A stretch of 44,497 nt of DNA from Campylobacter jejuni (GTDB taxonomy: Bacteria; Campylobacterota; Campylobacteria; Campylobacterales; Campylobacteraceae): contig NZ_NFNY01000027.1 in assembly GCF_002179165.1 (NCBI RefSeq), positions 1 to 44,497 of the forward strand. Reading direction: 5' to 3'. Positions 9,071 to 17,810 of this stretch are shown here, in pieces. Position 1 is the first letter of the stretch, and each line of letters opens with the position of its first letter. The notes under the pieces were generated by a model, which ran no database searches, was not told where the DNA came from, and saw nothing but the letters and a program-made list of their open reading frames with translations. Both the position numbers and the translations under genes were made by a program.

Positions 9071-9552
9071 TGCTAAAAATAAAAGGAGCAAAACGACTTG
9101 AAAAAAGCCGTTTTTTTCCTTATTTTAGTAAAAATATAAGAAATTTTAAATATTTCGCTTTAGTGGGTTTAGGAAGTAATATAGAGCCTGAAAAAAAGCG
9201 ATTTGATATTCTTTTTCGCGTGATGATGAATGATAAAAGGCTTAAAATTTTAGCCACATCGCCCTTTTTGATCAATGAGGCTTTTGGCTTTAAAGAACAA
9301 AAAGATTTTACAAATGCTGTTATGTTAGTACAGACAAATTTGCATGCAAGAGCATTTTTGAAAGTTTTACTTTTCTATGAGCTTAAATTTAAACGAAAAA
9401 GAACTTTTAAAAACGCTCCCAGAACCCTTGATTTAGATCTTTTGTATTTTTCACAAAAGGTTAAGGTCGATTCTTGGTGCGAGGTGCCTCACATTGGGGC
9501 TAAAGAAAGAATAAGTGTAATTTTGCCTTTGGGCTTGATAAAAGGATTATAA
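9070..9552 (+). CDS. folK: HPPK, folate biosynthesis
   Basis: This 160-residue 2-amino-4-hydroxy-6-hydroxymethyldihydropteridine diphosphokinase makes the pterin pyrophosphate for folate synthesis. The ALVGLGSNIEPE start of the core and the RTLDLDLLYF motif are visible. An extra basic stretch of about 25 residues precedes the core. The start overlaps the aroQ stop by one base (TAATG), and the stop is directly followed by the flhF ATG. The C-terminus is short but complete. Confidence 0.9.
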   Translation: MLKIKGAKRLEKSRFFPYFSKNIRNFKYFALVGLGSNIEPEKKRFDILFRVMMNDKRLKILATSPFLINEAFGFKEQKDFTNAVMLVQTNLHARAFLKVLLFYELKFKRKRTFKNAPRTLDLDLLYFSQKVKVDSWCEVPHIGAKERISVILPLGLIKGL

Positions 9553-10983
9553 ATGGGACAACTTATCCATACCTTTACCGTTGAAGATACAGAGCAAATT
9601 ATCCCTAAAGTCAAAGAAGACTATGGCGACAAAGCTTTAATTATTACCAATAAGCAAATTCGCCCAAAAACACTTAATCGCAGTGCGCTTTATGAGGTTA
9701 TGGTTGCTATAGAAGAAAGTGATTATGAAGAGCATTTAAGAAAAATGGGTAAATCTTTACCGCCTAAAAAAACCCAAAAAGCAACATATACGCAAGATAA
9801 TATAGAAAAAAACAAACCTTTAGTATCACAAGAAGATGAAGATGTGGTTTTGGATTTTTCTAATGCAAGAAAAAATCTTAATCTAGGTGCTTCTAAAATA
9901 GATAATAGCAAGAAAAACTACCAAGATTTTCCTCAAAGCAAAATAAATCCTAATTCTGCTATGGGTTTTGATGATTTTAAAGAACGCTTAAGTGAGGTAA
10001 GTAATGAAATTTCAAAAGTTACAAACACTCCATTAGAAAACTATGCTCCAAATCCAAATTATAATAAAAAAATTGAAAATTTTGAAAAACAAATCAATAA
10101 ACTCAATGATAAAATTGATCTTTTGGCTGATATGATGTGGGATGAAAAAGCAGAAGCAAGGAACAATCTCATCATTCCACCCGAATTTGCTACTATTTAT
10201 AAACAAGCCAAAGAAAGTGGTATGCTTGAAAGTCATTTAGAAGCAATCATGAAAGCGACTATAGAAAATATGCCTGCAAGTATGAAGACAAACAAAGATG
10301 CAGTGCAAAGATATTTTTACTCACTTTTGCGAAATATTTTGCCTTGTAGGGTTGAGAGCGAAATTAAGAAGCAAAAAATTATGATGCTTGTAGGTCCTAC
10401 AGGAGTTGGAAAAACAACCACTTTAGCAAAATTAGCTTTTCGTTATGCTTACGGAGATAAACGCTATAAAACCGGTATTATTACTTTAGATACCTATAGA
10501 ATAGGAGCTGTAGAACAGCTTTTTCAGTATGCAAAAATGATGAAACTTCCAATTATTGATAGCATAGAGCCAAAAGACTTAGATGAGGCTATCAAAAGTC
10601 TTAATAATTGTGAAGTGATTTTGGTAGATACCATAGGAAATTCGCAATATGATCAGACTAAGCTAGCCAAAACGAAAGAATTCTTAATGCATTCTAATGC
10701 AGAAATTGATGTAAATTTAGTCATTTCTGCTAATACAAAACATGAAGACTTGATGGAAATTTATAAAAATTTTTCATTTTTAAATATTGATACGCTGATT
10801 ATCACAAAATTTGATGAAACTAAAGTCTTTGGAAATATTTTTTCTTTAATTTATGAAACAAATATTCCTCTTAGCTTTTTTTCAATAGGACAAGAAGTTC
10901 CTGATGATATAGAAGTTGCAAATAGTGATTTTTTAGTCCGTTGTATCCTAGAAGGTTTTAATAAAGGAAAAAATAATGAATAA
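9553..10983 (+). CDS. flhF: Flagellar biosynthesis GTPase FlhF
   Basis: This is a 476-residue SRP-type GTPase. It has an N-terminal B domain, a long charged linker (about residues 70-190), and the NG domain with P-loop [10 protein letters not shown] at about residue 281, a [11 protein letters not shown] stretch and the DTIGNS switch. In Campylobacter FlhF helps place the polar flagella and is needed for sigma-54 flagellar gene expression. It overlaps flhG by 8 nt, as expected for two proteins that act together. Confidence 0.96.
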   Translation: MGQLIHTFTVEDTEQIIPKVKEDYGDKALIITNKQIRPKTLNRSALYEVMVAIEESDYEEHLRKMGKSLPPKKTQKATYTQDNIEKNKPLVSQEDEDVVLDFSNARKNLNLGASKIDNSKKNYQDFPQSKINPNSAMGFDDFKERLSEVSNEISKVTNTPLENYAPNPNYNKKIENFEKQINKLNDKIDLLADMMWDEKAEARNNLIIPPEFATIYKQAKESGMLESHLEAIMKATIENMPASMKTNKDAVQRYFYSLLRNILPCRVESEIKKQKIMMLVGPTGVGKTTTLAKLAFRYAYGDKRYKTGIITLDTYRIGAVEQLFQYAKMMKLPIIDSIEPKDLDEAIKSLNNCEVILVDTIGNSQYDQTKLAKTKEFLMHSNAEIDVNLVISANTKHEDLMEIYKNFSFLNIDTLIITKFDETKVFGNIFSLIYETNIPLSFFSIGQEVPDDIEVANSDFLVRCILEGFNKGKNNE

Positions 10984-11842
10984 TCAAGCCAACAAACTTC
11001 GCAGTCTTATGAGTCAAAATGGAACAAAAAAATCCCAAAATACCCATTTTATCGCTGTAACTAGTGGCAAGGGTGGTGTGGGAAAAAGCACCATCAGTGC
11101 AAATTTAGCTAATGTATTGGCTAACAATGGATACAAAGTGGGGCTTTTTGATGCAGATATTGGCTTGGCAAATTTAGATGTAATTTTAAATGTTCGTATT
11201 CAAAAAAATCTTTTGCACGTTTTACGGGGAGAATGCTCTTTAGAAGATATATTAATCGAAGTAAAACCAAATTTATGGCTTATTCCTGGCGAAAGTGGAG
11301 ATGAAATTTTAAAATATAATGATAAAAATATTTATGAAAGATTTTTAAACCAAGCAAGTATTTTAGATGAGCTTGATTTTCTTATTATTGATACAGGTGC
11401 AGGAATTGGAGGCAATATCTTAAATTTCTTAGAAATGGCAGACGAGGTTGTAGTGGTAACAGTTCCTGATCCTGCAGCAATTACTGATGCTTATGCAACC
11501 ATAAAAACCACTTCAAAAACAAAAGAAAATTTATTAATGCTCTTTAATGTAGTCAAAAACGAAAATGAAGCTTTGAAAGTTTTTGAAAATATTAAAAAAG
11601 TTGCAGATGCTAATATTAAAAATCCATTAAATTTAGAATTTTTAGGACACTTAAGTGCTTCAAAAGATGTGAGTGCAAGCATTAAAAAACGCACTTTATT
11701 TACTGATGAAAATACAGCTTCAAGTGATGAGTTAAAAGCCCTAGCTTCAAAGCTTTTGTATAGGTTGGAACACAAAATGCTTGATAATATAACAAGTCGA
11801 AGTTTTTCAAATTTTTTTAGGAAAATTATCGAGCGATTTTAA
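10976..11842 (+). CDS. flhG: Flagellar number regulator FlhG (MinD/ParA-like ATPase)
   Basis: This 288-residue ATPase of the MinD/ParA class has a deviant Walker A motif GKGGVGKS at about residues 31-38, followed by [11 protein letters not shown] and IDTGAGIG. FlhG stimulates FlhF GTPase activity and limits flagella to one per pole; in Campylobacter it also affects division placement. It overlaps flhF by 8 nt and is followed 19 nt later by the small membrane protein gene. This is the counterpart of Cj0063c. Confidence 0.94.
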   Translation: MNNQANKLRSLMSQNGTKKSQNTHFIAVTSGKGGVGKSTISANLANVLANNGYKVGLFDADIGLANLDVILNVRIQKNLLHVLRGECSLEDILIEVKPNLWLIPGESGDEILKYNDKNIYERFLNQASILDELDFLIIDTGAGIGGNILNFLEMADEVVVVTVPDPAAITDAYATIKTTSKTKENLLMLFNVVKNENEALKVFENIKKVADANIKNPLNLEFLGHLSASKDVSASIKKRTLFTDENTASSDELKALASKLLYRLEHKMLDNITSRSFSNFFRKIIERF

Positions 11843-11861
11843 GCAATAAAGAGAAGAGATT

Positions 11862-12218
11862 ATGAGACCGGAAAATTATGTAGCGTTTTTTACCGTTTGT
11901 GGATTTTTTATAGGACTTGCTTTTAGTATCATTAGCATAGATGAGGCTTTTGATATTGTAATGTTTACTTGTTTTATCACTTTTATGTTTTATGTATGCA
12001 TACATATTGCAATTATGAATTTTATTGATGTAAAGAAAATAAGTGGAAGAATTTTTAACAAACATGATTATGAAAAGGCGAGCAATAATATTATCAATGA
12101 TTTGGTTATCCGTGAAAAGAAAATGGATATAATCTTAGAAAAGCTTAATGAAGAAAGAGAAGAACTTAAGAAAAACGAATCCAAAGAGAGACGCAAAAAT
12201 GCAAAAAGAGCCGCCTAA
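11862..12218 (+). CDS. Small membrane protein between flhG and fliA
   Basis: This 118-residue protein has two hydrophobic segments (about residues 6-23 and 28-52) followed by a highly charged, helical tail rich in lysine and glutamate. It matches the position of Cj0062c. No enzymatic motif is visible. The start has an AGAGAAGAGATT site. Its end overlaps the fliA start by 20 nt, so it is part of the flagellar operon, but its role is unknown. Confidence 0.8.
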   Translation: MRPENYVAFFTVCGFFIGLAFSIISIDEAFDIVMFTCFITFMFYVCIHIAIMNFIDVKKISGRIFNKHDYEKASNNIINDLVIREKKMDIILEKLNEEREELKKNESKERRKNAKRAA

Positions 12219-12891
12219 AGCTTATGCTCAAATGATAAAAAACGAACAAGATCAACTTGTTCTTTCATATATGCCTGCACTTCGTGCTATGGCTTTTCGC
12301 TTAAAAGAGCGTTTGCCTTCAAGCGTGGATGTTAATGATCTTATTAGTGTTGGTGTTGAAGAAATGATCAAGTTATCACGCCGCTATGATAAAGAACAAA
12401 ATGATAGTTTTTGGGGTTTTGCAAGAAAACGCGTTAATGGAGCTATGCTTGATTTTTTAAGATCTTTGGATGTAATGAGTCGCAAAAATCGTAAAATCAT
12501 CAAAGATATTGATAGTGTGATTGATGAGTATTTTAGGGAACATGAAGAAGAGCCTAGTGATGAATACTTAGCACAACAATTAAATTTAGATCTAGAAAAG
12601 GTAAAAGAAGTAAGAACTGCACATGCCATCAGTTATACTTTGCCTATTGATGAACAATTAGAGCTTTATAATGAAGATGATACTTTAGAAAAATTAGAAA
12701 AAGAACAATTTTTAGAAAAAATTCAAGAAGTTTTAGAAAGCTTAAAAGAACGCGATCAACTTATCATTCAACTTTATTATTATGAAGAATTAAATTTAAA
12801 AGAAATTAGTGAAATTTTAGAAATTAGTGAAAGTAGAATTTCTCAAATTCATAAAAAGCTTTTGAAAAAACTTAGAGAAAGGTTAGTGTAA
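12199..12891 (+). CDS. fliA: Flagellar sigma factor FliA (sigma-28)
   Basis: This 230-residue sigma factor of the FliA class directs late flagellar genes such as flagellin. Region 2 (RFWGFA-like WGFARKRVNGAMLDFLRS), region 3 and region 4 with the helix-turn-helix LKEISEILEISESRISQIH are all present. I start it at ATG 12199, which has an AGAGAG site and overlaps the preceding gene by 20 nt. The upstream ATG at 12148 in the same frame would add a lysine-rich extension unusual for the family. The stop overlaps the fliM start by one base. Confidence 0.94.
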   Translation: MQKEPPKAYAQMIKNEQDQLVLSYMPALRAMAFRLKERLPSSVDVNDLISVGVEEMIKLSRRYDKEQNDSFWGFARKRVNGAMLDFLRSLDVMSRKNRKIIKDIDSVIDEYFREHEEEPSDEYLAQQLNLDLEKVKEVRTAHAISYTLPIDEQLELYNEDDTLEKLEKEQFLEKIQEVLESLKERDQLIIQLYYYEELNLKEISEILEISESRISQIHKKLLKKLRERLV

Positions 12892-13973
12892 TGGCAGAGA
12901 TACTCTCTCAAGAAGAAATAGATGCTCTGCTTGAAGTTGTTGATGACAATACCGACACTCCAGCGGCTTCAAATTCTAAAGAAGAAAAAGATGAAAGAAA
13001 TATAGTTGTATATGATTTTAAACGTCCAAATAGGGTTTCAAAAGAGCAACTTAGGACGATTAAAGGTATACATGATAAATTGGCAAGAAATTTAGCATCG
13101 CAAATTTCATCTATGATGAGAAGTATTGTTGAGACAAAACTTCATTCAGTCGATCAAATGACTTATGGCGAGTTTTTAATGTCTTTACCAAGTCCTACAA
13201 GCTTTAACGTATTTTCTATTAAACCACTAGATGGAAACTGCGTTTTAGAAATCAATCCAAGTATTGCTTTTCCTATGATAGATAGACTTTTGGGCGGACA
13301 AGGCGATAGTTATGAAGCTTCGCGTGAGCTTACAGATATTGAGCTTAATTTGCTCGATTCTATTTTGCGTATTATTATGCAAAGACTTAAAGAGAGCTGG
13401 GCAAGTGTGACTGAAATTTATCCTAGTATTGAAGCCAAAGAATCCAGTCCAAATGTTGTGCAAATTGTATCGCAAAATGAAATTGTTATTATGGTGGTAA
13501 TGGAGATTATCATTGGAAATTCAAGCGGTATGGTAAATATTTGCTACCCTGTTGTGCATTTAGAAAGTATATTAAGCCGTTTAGCAAATCGTGATATTAT
13601 GATGGGTGAAACTTCAGCTAAAAAATCACGTAATAAAGAGCTTAAAACTCTTATCGGTCGTGCTGAAGTAGTTTATGAAGCGATTTTAGGCAAAACACTC
13701 ATTAATGTTAATGAATTTTTAGAACTCAAGCAAGGAGATATTTTACGCCTTGACAGAGAAGCTGATGATAAAGCTATTGTAAGCATTGATAAAAAAGATG
13801 TATTTTTAGCACAAATTGGTTTGCATCGCTTTAGAAAATCCATTAAAATTATTGAACTTATACGCACTGATAAAGATGAAATCAAAGAGATTTTAGAAAA
13901 ATATGAAGAAGAGCGTAAAGCAAAAGCAAGCGTTTATGATGATGAACCTGAAGAGGAGGAAGAAGAAATATGA
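12891..13973 (+). CDS. fliM: Flagellar motor switch protein FliM
   Basis: This 360-residue switch protein has the N-terminal CheY-binding motif LSQEEIDALL at residues 5-14, then the middle FliM domain with LGGQGDSYE near residue 135, and a C-terminal SpoA domain containing VLRLDREADD-like sequence (residues 285-320). A run of glutamates ends the protein. It sits between fliA and fliY, overlapping both by 1-4 nt, so the C-ring proteins are coupled in translation. Confidence 0.96.
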   Translation: MAEILSQEEIDALLEVVDDNTDTPAASNSKEEKDERNIVVYDFKRPNRVSKEQLRTIKGIHDKLARNLASQISSMMRSIVETKLHSVDQMTYGEFLMSLPSPTSFNVFSIKPLDGNCVLEINPSIAFPMIDRLLGGQGDSYEASRELTDIELNLLDSILRIIMQRLKESWASVTEIYPSIEAKESSPNVVQIVSQNEIVIMVVMEIIIGNSSGMVNICYPVVHLESILSRLANRDIMMGETSAKKSRNKELKTLIGRAEVVYEAILGKTLINVNEFLELKQGDILRLDREADDKAIVSIDKKDVFLAQIGLHRFRKSIKIIELIRTDKDEIKEILEKYEEERKAKASVYDDEPEEEEEEI

Positions 13974-14812
13974 TTAACGATTTTTTGAAATTATTTACAA
14001 ATGAATGCACAAGCACCATAGAAGGACTTACGGGAAAAAGTGCAGAATTTAGCGAATATAAAGAATTTGATGTTTCATCTCAAGATACGCTTAAAACTCC
14101 TTTGGTTTATGCGGTTTTTAATATAAAAGAAGGCGGTAAGATCGGTATATTAGCTGGTGCAGTACTTATGAGTGCTATTGGCGAATGGATGATGGGTGAG
14201 GAAGAAATTTCTAAAAATGATCAACTAGGTCCTGATGAAATGGATGCTGCTAAAGAAGCAATCCAAAATATTATTTCAGCTTTTTCTACTACTTTGGGTG
14301 CACAAAAAGATATACCAAAAATGGATTTTGAAATCAGTTCTTGTGAATTTGTAGCAGAAAATGTTGATTTTAAAAATTTTACAAAACTTTATTTTTTTGA
14401 TGTTAAAATAGAAAGTTTAAAAGAGCAAATTTCTTTAGTTATGGATCAAACTCTTCATAATGTTTTAAGCGGAAAAGCTAATGAAGCTGGTGAAGCTGGT
14501 GCGGTCTCTGGTGCAAATGCTGAAAACAAAGGTTTTGCAATAAGTGAAGAGCTTAAAAATATCAATCTCATTATGGATGTGCGTTTGCCTGTGCGCGTGA
14601 GAATTGGCAATAAAAAAATGCTTTTAAAAGATGTTTTAACTATGGATATAGGTTCGGTCGTGGAGCTTAATCAGCTTGCAAATGATCCGCTTGAAGTACT
14701 CATTGGAGATAAAAGAATCGCCTATGGTGAAGTGGTGATTGTCGATGGAAATTTCGGCGTCCAAATCACAGAAATTGGCTCTAAAAAAGAAAGATTAGAG
14801 CAATTAAGATAA
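13970..14812 (+). CDS. fliY: Flagellar motor switch protein FliY
   Basis: This 280-residue protein has a CheC-like N-terminal half (GPDEMDAAKEAIQNI near residue 85) and a C-terminal FliN-type SpoA domain (about residues 200-275, with LNQLANDPLEVLIGDK). It belongs to the rotor C-ring with FliM. An alanine/glycine-rich linker lies near residue 175. This is the last gene of the operon that began at aroQ; a hairpin terminator follows the stop. Confidence 0.94.
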   Translation: MINDFLKLFTNECTSTIEGLTGKSAEFSEYKEFDVSSQDTLKTPLVYAVFNIKEGGKIGILAGAVLMSAIGEWMMGEEEISKNDQLGPDEMDAAKEAIQNIISAFSTTLGAQKDIPKMDFEISSCEFVAENVDFKNFTKLYFFDVKIESLKEQISLVMDQTLHNVLSGKANEAGEAGAVSGANAENKGFAISEELKNINLIMDVRLPVRVRIGNKKMLLKDVLTMDIGSVVELNQLANDPLEVLIGDKRIAYGEVVIVDGNFGVQITEIGSKKERLEQLR

Positions 14813-14814
14813 AT

Positions 14815-14840
14815 TTCCATCCTTTGGGTGGAATTTTGTT
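14815..14840 (+). terminator. Terminator of the aroQ-fliY operon
   Basis: Arms TTCCATCC (14815-14822) and GGGTGGAA (14826-14833) pair over 8 positions with one G-U and a 3-nt loop, followed by TTTTGTT. It lies 2 nt after the fliY stop. Confidence 0.8.
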
Positions 14841-14911
14841 AATTTTTGACCTTTAAAAATTTTAATACAAATTAAAATACTTATAAATTATATTTATCGA
14901 CTTCTTGCAAC

Positions 14912-15642
14912 TCATCGTATATCCTTTGTCTTTTCATTGCTTTTTACAAAAGTATTATCAATAAAATAATAAAGATATTTTTCACTTTTTGAGCTTTTAT
15001 GAACAATAGGCCATTCTTCTTTGTCGATTCTAAATCCGGCCCCTTCATCACCACCTAGGTCATATACATCTAAATAAATATATGTTTTTGAATTTGCAGT
15101 GATATCAAAAGTTAATGGAGTTATTTCGTCTTCACATTGATAATAACTTGTTAAATCTACAAGAGATCTTATAATTTCAAAATTTTCTTCACCCACATAA
15201 TTTATTATTTTTTCAAAATGCACTTCCTTATCTTTAAATGGATGTATTATTTTATTAGAATATTTACAACCATTAGAAAGAATTTGTGGAAATTTTTCAT
15301 CGATTAAATATGGATTTTTTTACTAAATTCCTTCCAAAATCCCTCCTCTTCCCTTGTCACAAAAGAATATCTTTTTTTGCCAAAAGTTGCTTGTAAAAAT
15401 TTCTCCTTTTCTTCATTTGCTTTTTTATAGTAATTTTCGTGATATTCTTCTCTTTCTTTTTCTCTTTTTATCATTTCTTCTCTAAGCTGTTTATCTAAAA
15501 CATAAATACCATGATATTTTTCGCCAAGTTTAGAAATTTCACTACTACCCCAATCTTCCCAATTTATCCTAGGAATAACCGCACAAGCATTTATAAAAAT
15601 TAAAATAAATAATGTGAAAATAGCATTAAACAAAATTTTCAT
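14912..15642 (-). pseudogene. Frameshifted lipoprotein gene, homologue of 43578-44234
   Basis: Two open pieces make up one gene. The first (15642-15304, 112 residues) has a lipoprotein signal ending in INAC, then a charged helix with GIYVLDKQLREEM. The second (open from about 15310, with a GTG at 15223, to 14912) continues with FPQILSNGCKY and ends with GGDEGAGF and YYFIDNTFVKS. All four landmarks align in order with the intact lipoprotein at 43578-44234. The break lies at a run of seven T on the plus strand (15315-15321); an eighth base would restore a 243-residue protein. The stop of the first piece and the GTG of the second suggest neither part alone is the original product. The function is unknown. 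It could be phase variable or simply dead. Confidence 0.8.
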
Positions 15643-15795
15643 TTTAGTTCCTATTTAAATTTTGCTCTAATTTTAACCAGAAAATATTTAAATATTGTAA
15701 AAATAATCGCGATTTTTTATTTAGCACACATCAATAAAAGAACTCATTATAAATTTTTAGCTAGAATGGAATTTATTTTAACTAAAGGTTGCAAA

Positions 15796-16401
15796 ATGAA
15801 TGAAAAAATAAGCCAAGATTTAGAAAAATTTGCTAATATACCAAACTTAAAAAATGCTGTAACTTTTTTTGGTTCTGCAAGATTAAAAGAAGATAGTTTT
15901 TATTATAAAGAGGCTAAGAAGTTAGCTAATTTATGTGTAAAAAATGGCTTTTGTGTCGTTAGCGGTGGAGGCGGCGGTATTATGCGTGCAGCTAATGCGG
16001 GTGCATTTTTATGCCAAAACGATGCAAATTCTATAAAATCTGTAGGTTTTAATATACTTTTGCCTTTTGAGCAAAAATTAAATGATTTTATAGAATACAA
16101 TATAACCTTTGAGAGCTTAGCCATACGCAAAATGGCTCTTATTGAAAAGAGTCTAGCTTTTGTGATTTTCCCAGGCGGCTTTGGAACACTTGATGAATTG
16201 TGTGAAATTCTCACACTGAAACAACTTGAATTTAAAAAAAATGTTCCTATTATCTTGTTTGGGAGTGAATTTTGGCAAGGCTTTGATGAGTTCGTCAGAA
16301 ATTCTTTGCTAAAACTCGAAGTCATTTCTAAAGGAGATGAGTTAAAGTATGAAATTACTGACGATATTGATTTTGTAATTAATACTTTAAAGGAACTTTA
16401 A
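15796..16401 (+). CDS. LOG-family (TIGR00730-type) protein
   Basis: This is a Rossmann-fold LOG-family protein of 201 residues from ATG 15796, with [12 protein letters not shown], the glycine cluster [14 protein letters not shown], an RKMALIEKS segment and the defining [10 protein letters not shown] motif. Family members are nucleotide 5'-monophosphate phosphoribohydrolases (cytokinin-activating in plants); the bacterial role is often nucleotide housekeeping. I prefer 15796, with AAAGG 7 nt before it, to the in-frame ATG at 15766, which falls on a probable -10 (TAGAAT). The stop overlaps the mnmA start by one base. This is the counterpart of Cj0054c. Confidence 0.85.
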   Translation: MNEKISQDLEKFANIPNLKNAVTFFGSARLKEDSFYYKEAKKLANLCVKNGFCVVSGGGGGIMRAANAGAFLCQNDANSIKSVGFNILLPFEQKLNDFIEYNITFESLAIRKMALIEKSLAFVIFPGGFGTLDELCEILTLKQLEFKKNVPIILFGSEFWQGFDEFVRNSLLKLEVISKGDELKYEITDDIDFVINTLKEL

Positions 16402-17417
16402 TGAAAATTCTAGTCGCAATGAGTGGTGGGGTTGATAGCACAGTTACTGCCTATAAACTTAAAAACGCAGGACATGAAGTCATAGGGTGTTATATGAAAC
16501 TTCATGGCAAACCAAACTACCACGAAGAAAATATCAAAAAAGTAGAAAAAGTCGCAAATTTTTTACAAATTCCTTATCATATTTTAGATTTGCAAGAAGA
16601 ATTTAAAAATAAAGTTTATATGCCTTTCGTGGATACCTATAAAGAAGGAAAAACGCCAAATCCTTGTGCTTTATGCAATCGCTTTATCAAACTTGGAAAA
16701 CTTTTAGAATTTGCCAAAAGTCTTGGCTGTGAAAAACTTGCTACAGGACATTATGCAAGACTTGAAAATAATTTAATAAAAACCGCACTAGATGAAAGCA
16801 AAGATCAAAGCTATTTTTTAGCTAGTGCGGACAAAGAAGCTTTAAAACACCTTATTTTTCCGCTTGGTGAGATGAAAAAAGAAGATGTAAAAAAATTTGC
16901 TTCTACTATAGAAGTTTTAAAATCTTTTGCAACCCAAAAGGAAAGTTCTGAAATTTGCTTTGTTGAAGATACTTATGTGCAAGTTTTAGATCAGTTTATG
17001 GATACAAAAATCAAAGGCGATGTGCTAGATAGTAGCGGTAAGGTTGTAGGAAAACACGAAGGTTATATGCATTACACCATAGGCAAAAGGCGTGGATTTG
17101 AAGTGCGTGGGGCACATGAACCGCATTTTGTTTTAAAGATTAACCCTAAGGAAAATCAAATCATCGTTGGCACCAAAGAAGAATTAAAAATCAACGAATT
17201 TGGCCTAAAAAATATCAATCTTTTCATCGACGCAAAAGAGCTTGAATGTGAAGTAAAAATCCGTTATCGCTCAAAATCTACGCCTTGTAAAGTCATAATA
17301 AACGAGGATAAAAGTGCAAAAATTTCTTTAAAAGAGAGTGTTTATGGCTTAGCAAGCGGACAAATGGCGGTATTTTATGATGGTGATAAAGTCATAGCAA
17401 GTGGATTTATAGAGTAA
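16401..17417 (+). CDS. mnmA: tRNA 2-thiouridylase MnmA
   Basis: This 338-residue enzyme thiolates U34 of tRNA for Lys, Glu and Gln. The PP-loop SGGVDST is at residues 9-15, the first catalytic cysteine lies in [13 protein letters not shown] near residue 90 and the second in SSEICFVED near residue 187. The TIGKRRG region and the C-terminal beta barrel are complete. The ATG is preceded by AAAGGAAC and overlaps the LOG gene stop. This is the counterpart of Cj0053c (trmU). Confidence 0.96.
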   Translation: MKILVAMSGGVDSTVTAYKLKNAGHEVIGCYMKLHGKPNYHEENIKKVEKVANFLQIPYHILDLQEEFKNKVYMPFVDTYKEGKTPNPCALCNRFIKLGKLLEFAKSLGCEKLATGHYARLENNLIKTALDESKDQSYFLASADKEALKHLIFPLGEMKKEDVKKFASTIEVLKSFATQKESSEICFVEDTYVQVLDQFMDTKIKGDVLDSSGKVVGKHEGYMHYTIGKRRGFEVRGAHEPHFVLKINPKENQIIVGTKEELKINEFGLKNINLFIDAKELECEVKIRYRSKSTPCKVIINEDKSAKISLKESVYGLASGQMAVFYDGDKVIASGFIE

Positions 17418-17450
17418 TATAGTTTTATTAAATTTATAATAAAAAAATTA

Positions 17451-17459
17451 TGCTAAAAT
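17451..17459 (+). promoter_or_regulatory. Extended -10 for the small lipoprotein gene
   Basis: TGCTAAAAT lies 32 nt before the ATG at 17491, after a run of seven A. AAAGGATAAAA forms the ribosome site. It separates this gene from mnmA. Confidence 0.5.
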
Positions 17460-17490
17460 TATCCGTTTTAAATTTTATTAAAGGATAAAA

Positions 17491-17775
17491 ATGAAAAAAA
17501 CAATTTTAAGCATAGCTACTTTAGCTTTTCTTATAGGCTGCGGCAATAACGCTCAAGATGCAGTAAATAGTGCAAAAAGCGTTGAGTATTACACTCAAAA
17601 TTTAGAAGAAGCTAAAACTAAAGCTAAAGAATGCGAAGCAAAACAAGAATCTTTAGCAAAAGAAGCACAAGAGCTAAGCACAGGAAAAACTCCTAGTGTC
17701 GAATTTGTAGAATGCTCTAATGCAAGACTTGCTGTTAGTAATTCTGCAAGTGAAGACAATAATACTAGCAATTAA
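17491..17775 (+). CDS. EexN-like lipoprotein
   Basis: This 94-residue protein has a short signal peptide ending in the lipobox LIGC (Cys17). The mature part has VEYYTQNLEEAKTKAKEC and a second cysteine in FVECSNARLAVS, the pattern of EexN-family lipoproteins, which in conjugative systems give entry exclusion. No conjugation gene is near, so an exclusion role is uncertain; many Campylobacter genomes carry isolated copies. It has its own promoter and is closed by a strong terminator shared with the convergent transporter gene. Confidence 0.7.
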   Translation: MKKTILSIATLAFLIGCGNNAQDAVNSAKSVEYYTQNLEEAKTKAKECEAKQESLAKEAQELSTGKTPSVEFVECSNARLAVSNSASEDNNTSN

Positions 17776-17778
17776 TCG

Positions 17779-17810
17779 TATCAAAGCCTTTATAGGCTTT
17801 GATAAAGTTT
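17779..17810. terminator. Bidirectional terminator
   Basis: Perfect 10-bp arms TATCAAAGCC (17779-17788) and GGCTTTGATA (17795-17804) enclose a 6-nt loop between the lipoprotein gene and the convergent transporter gene ending at 17810. The plus-strand exit has GTTTTA. Confidence 0.8.

Noticed and set aside
12148-12198. Upstream ATG of fliA
   Set aside because: It would add 17 mostly basic residues not expected in FliA and lies deep inside the preceding gene; ATG 12199 has a better ribosome site.
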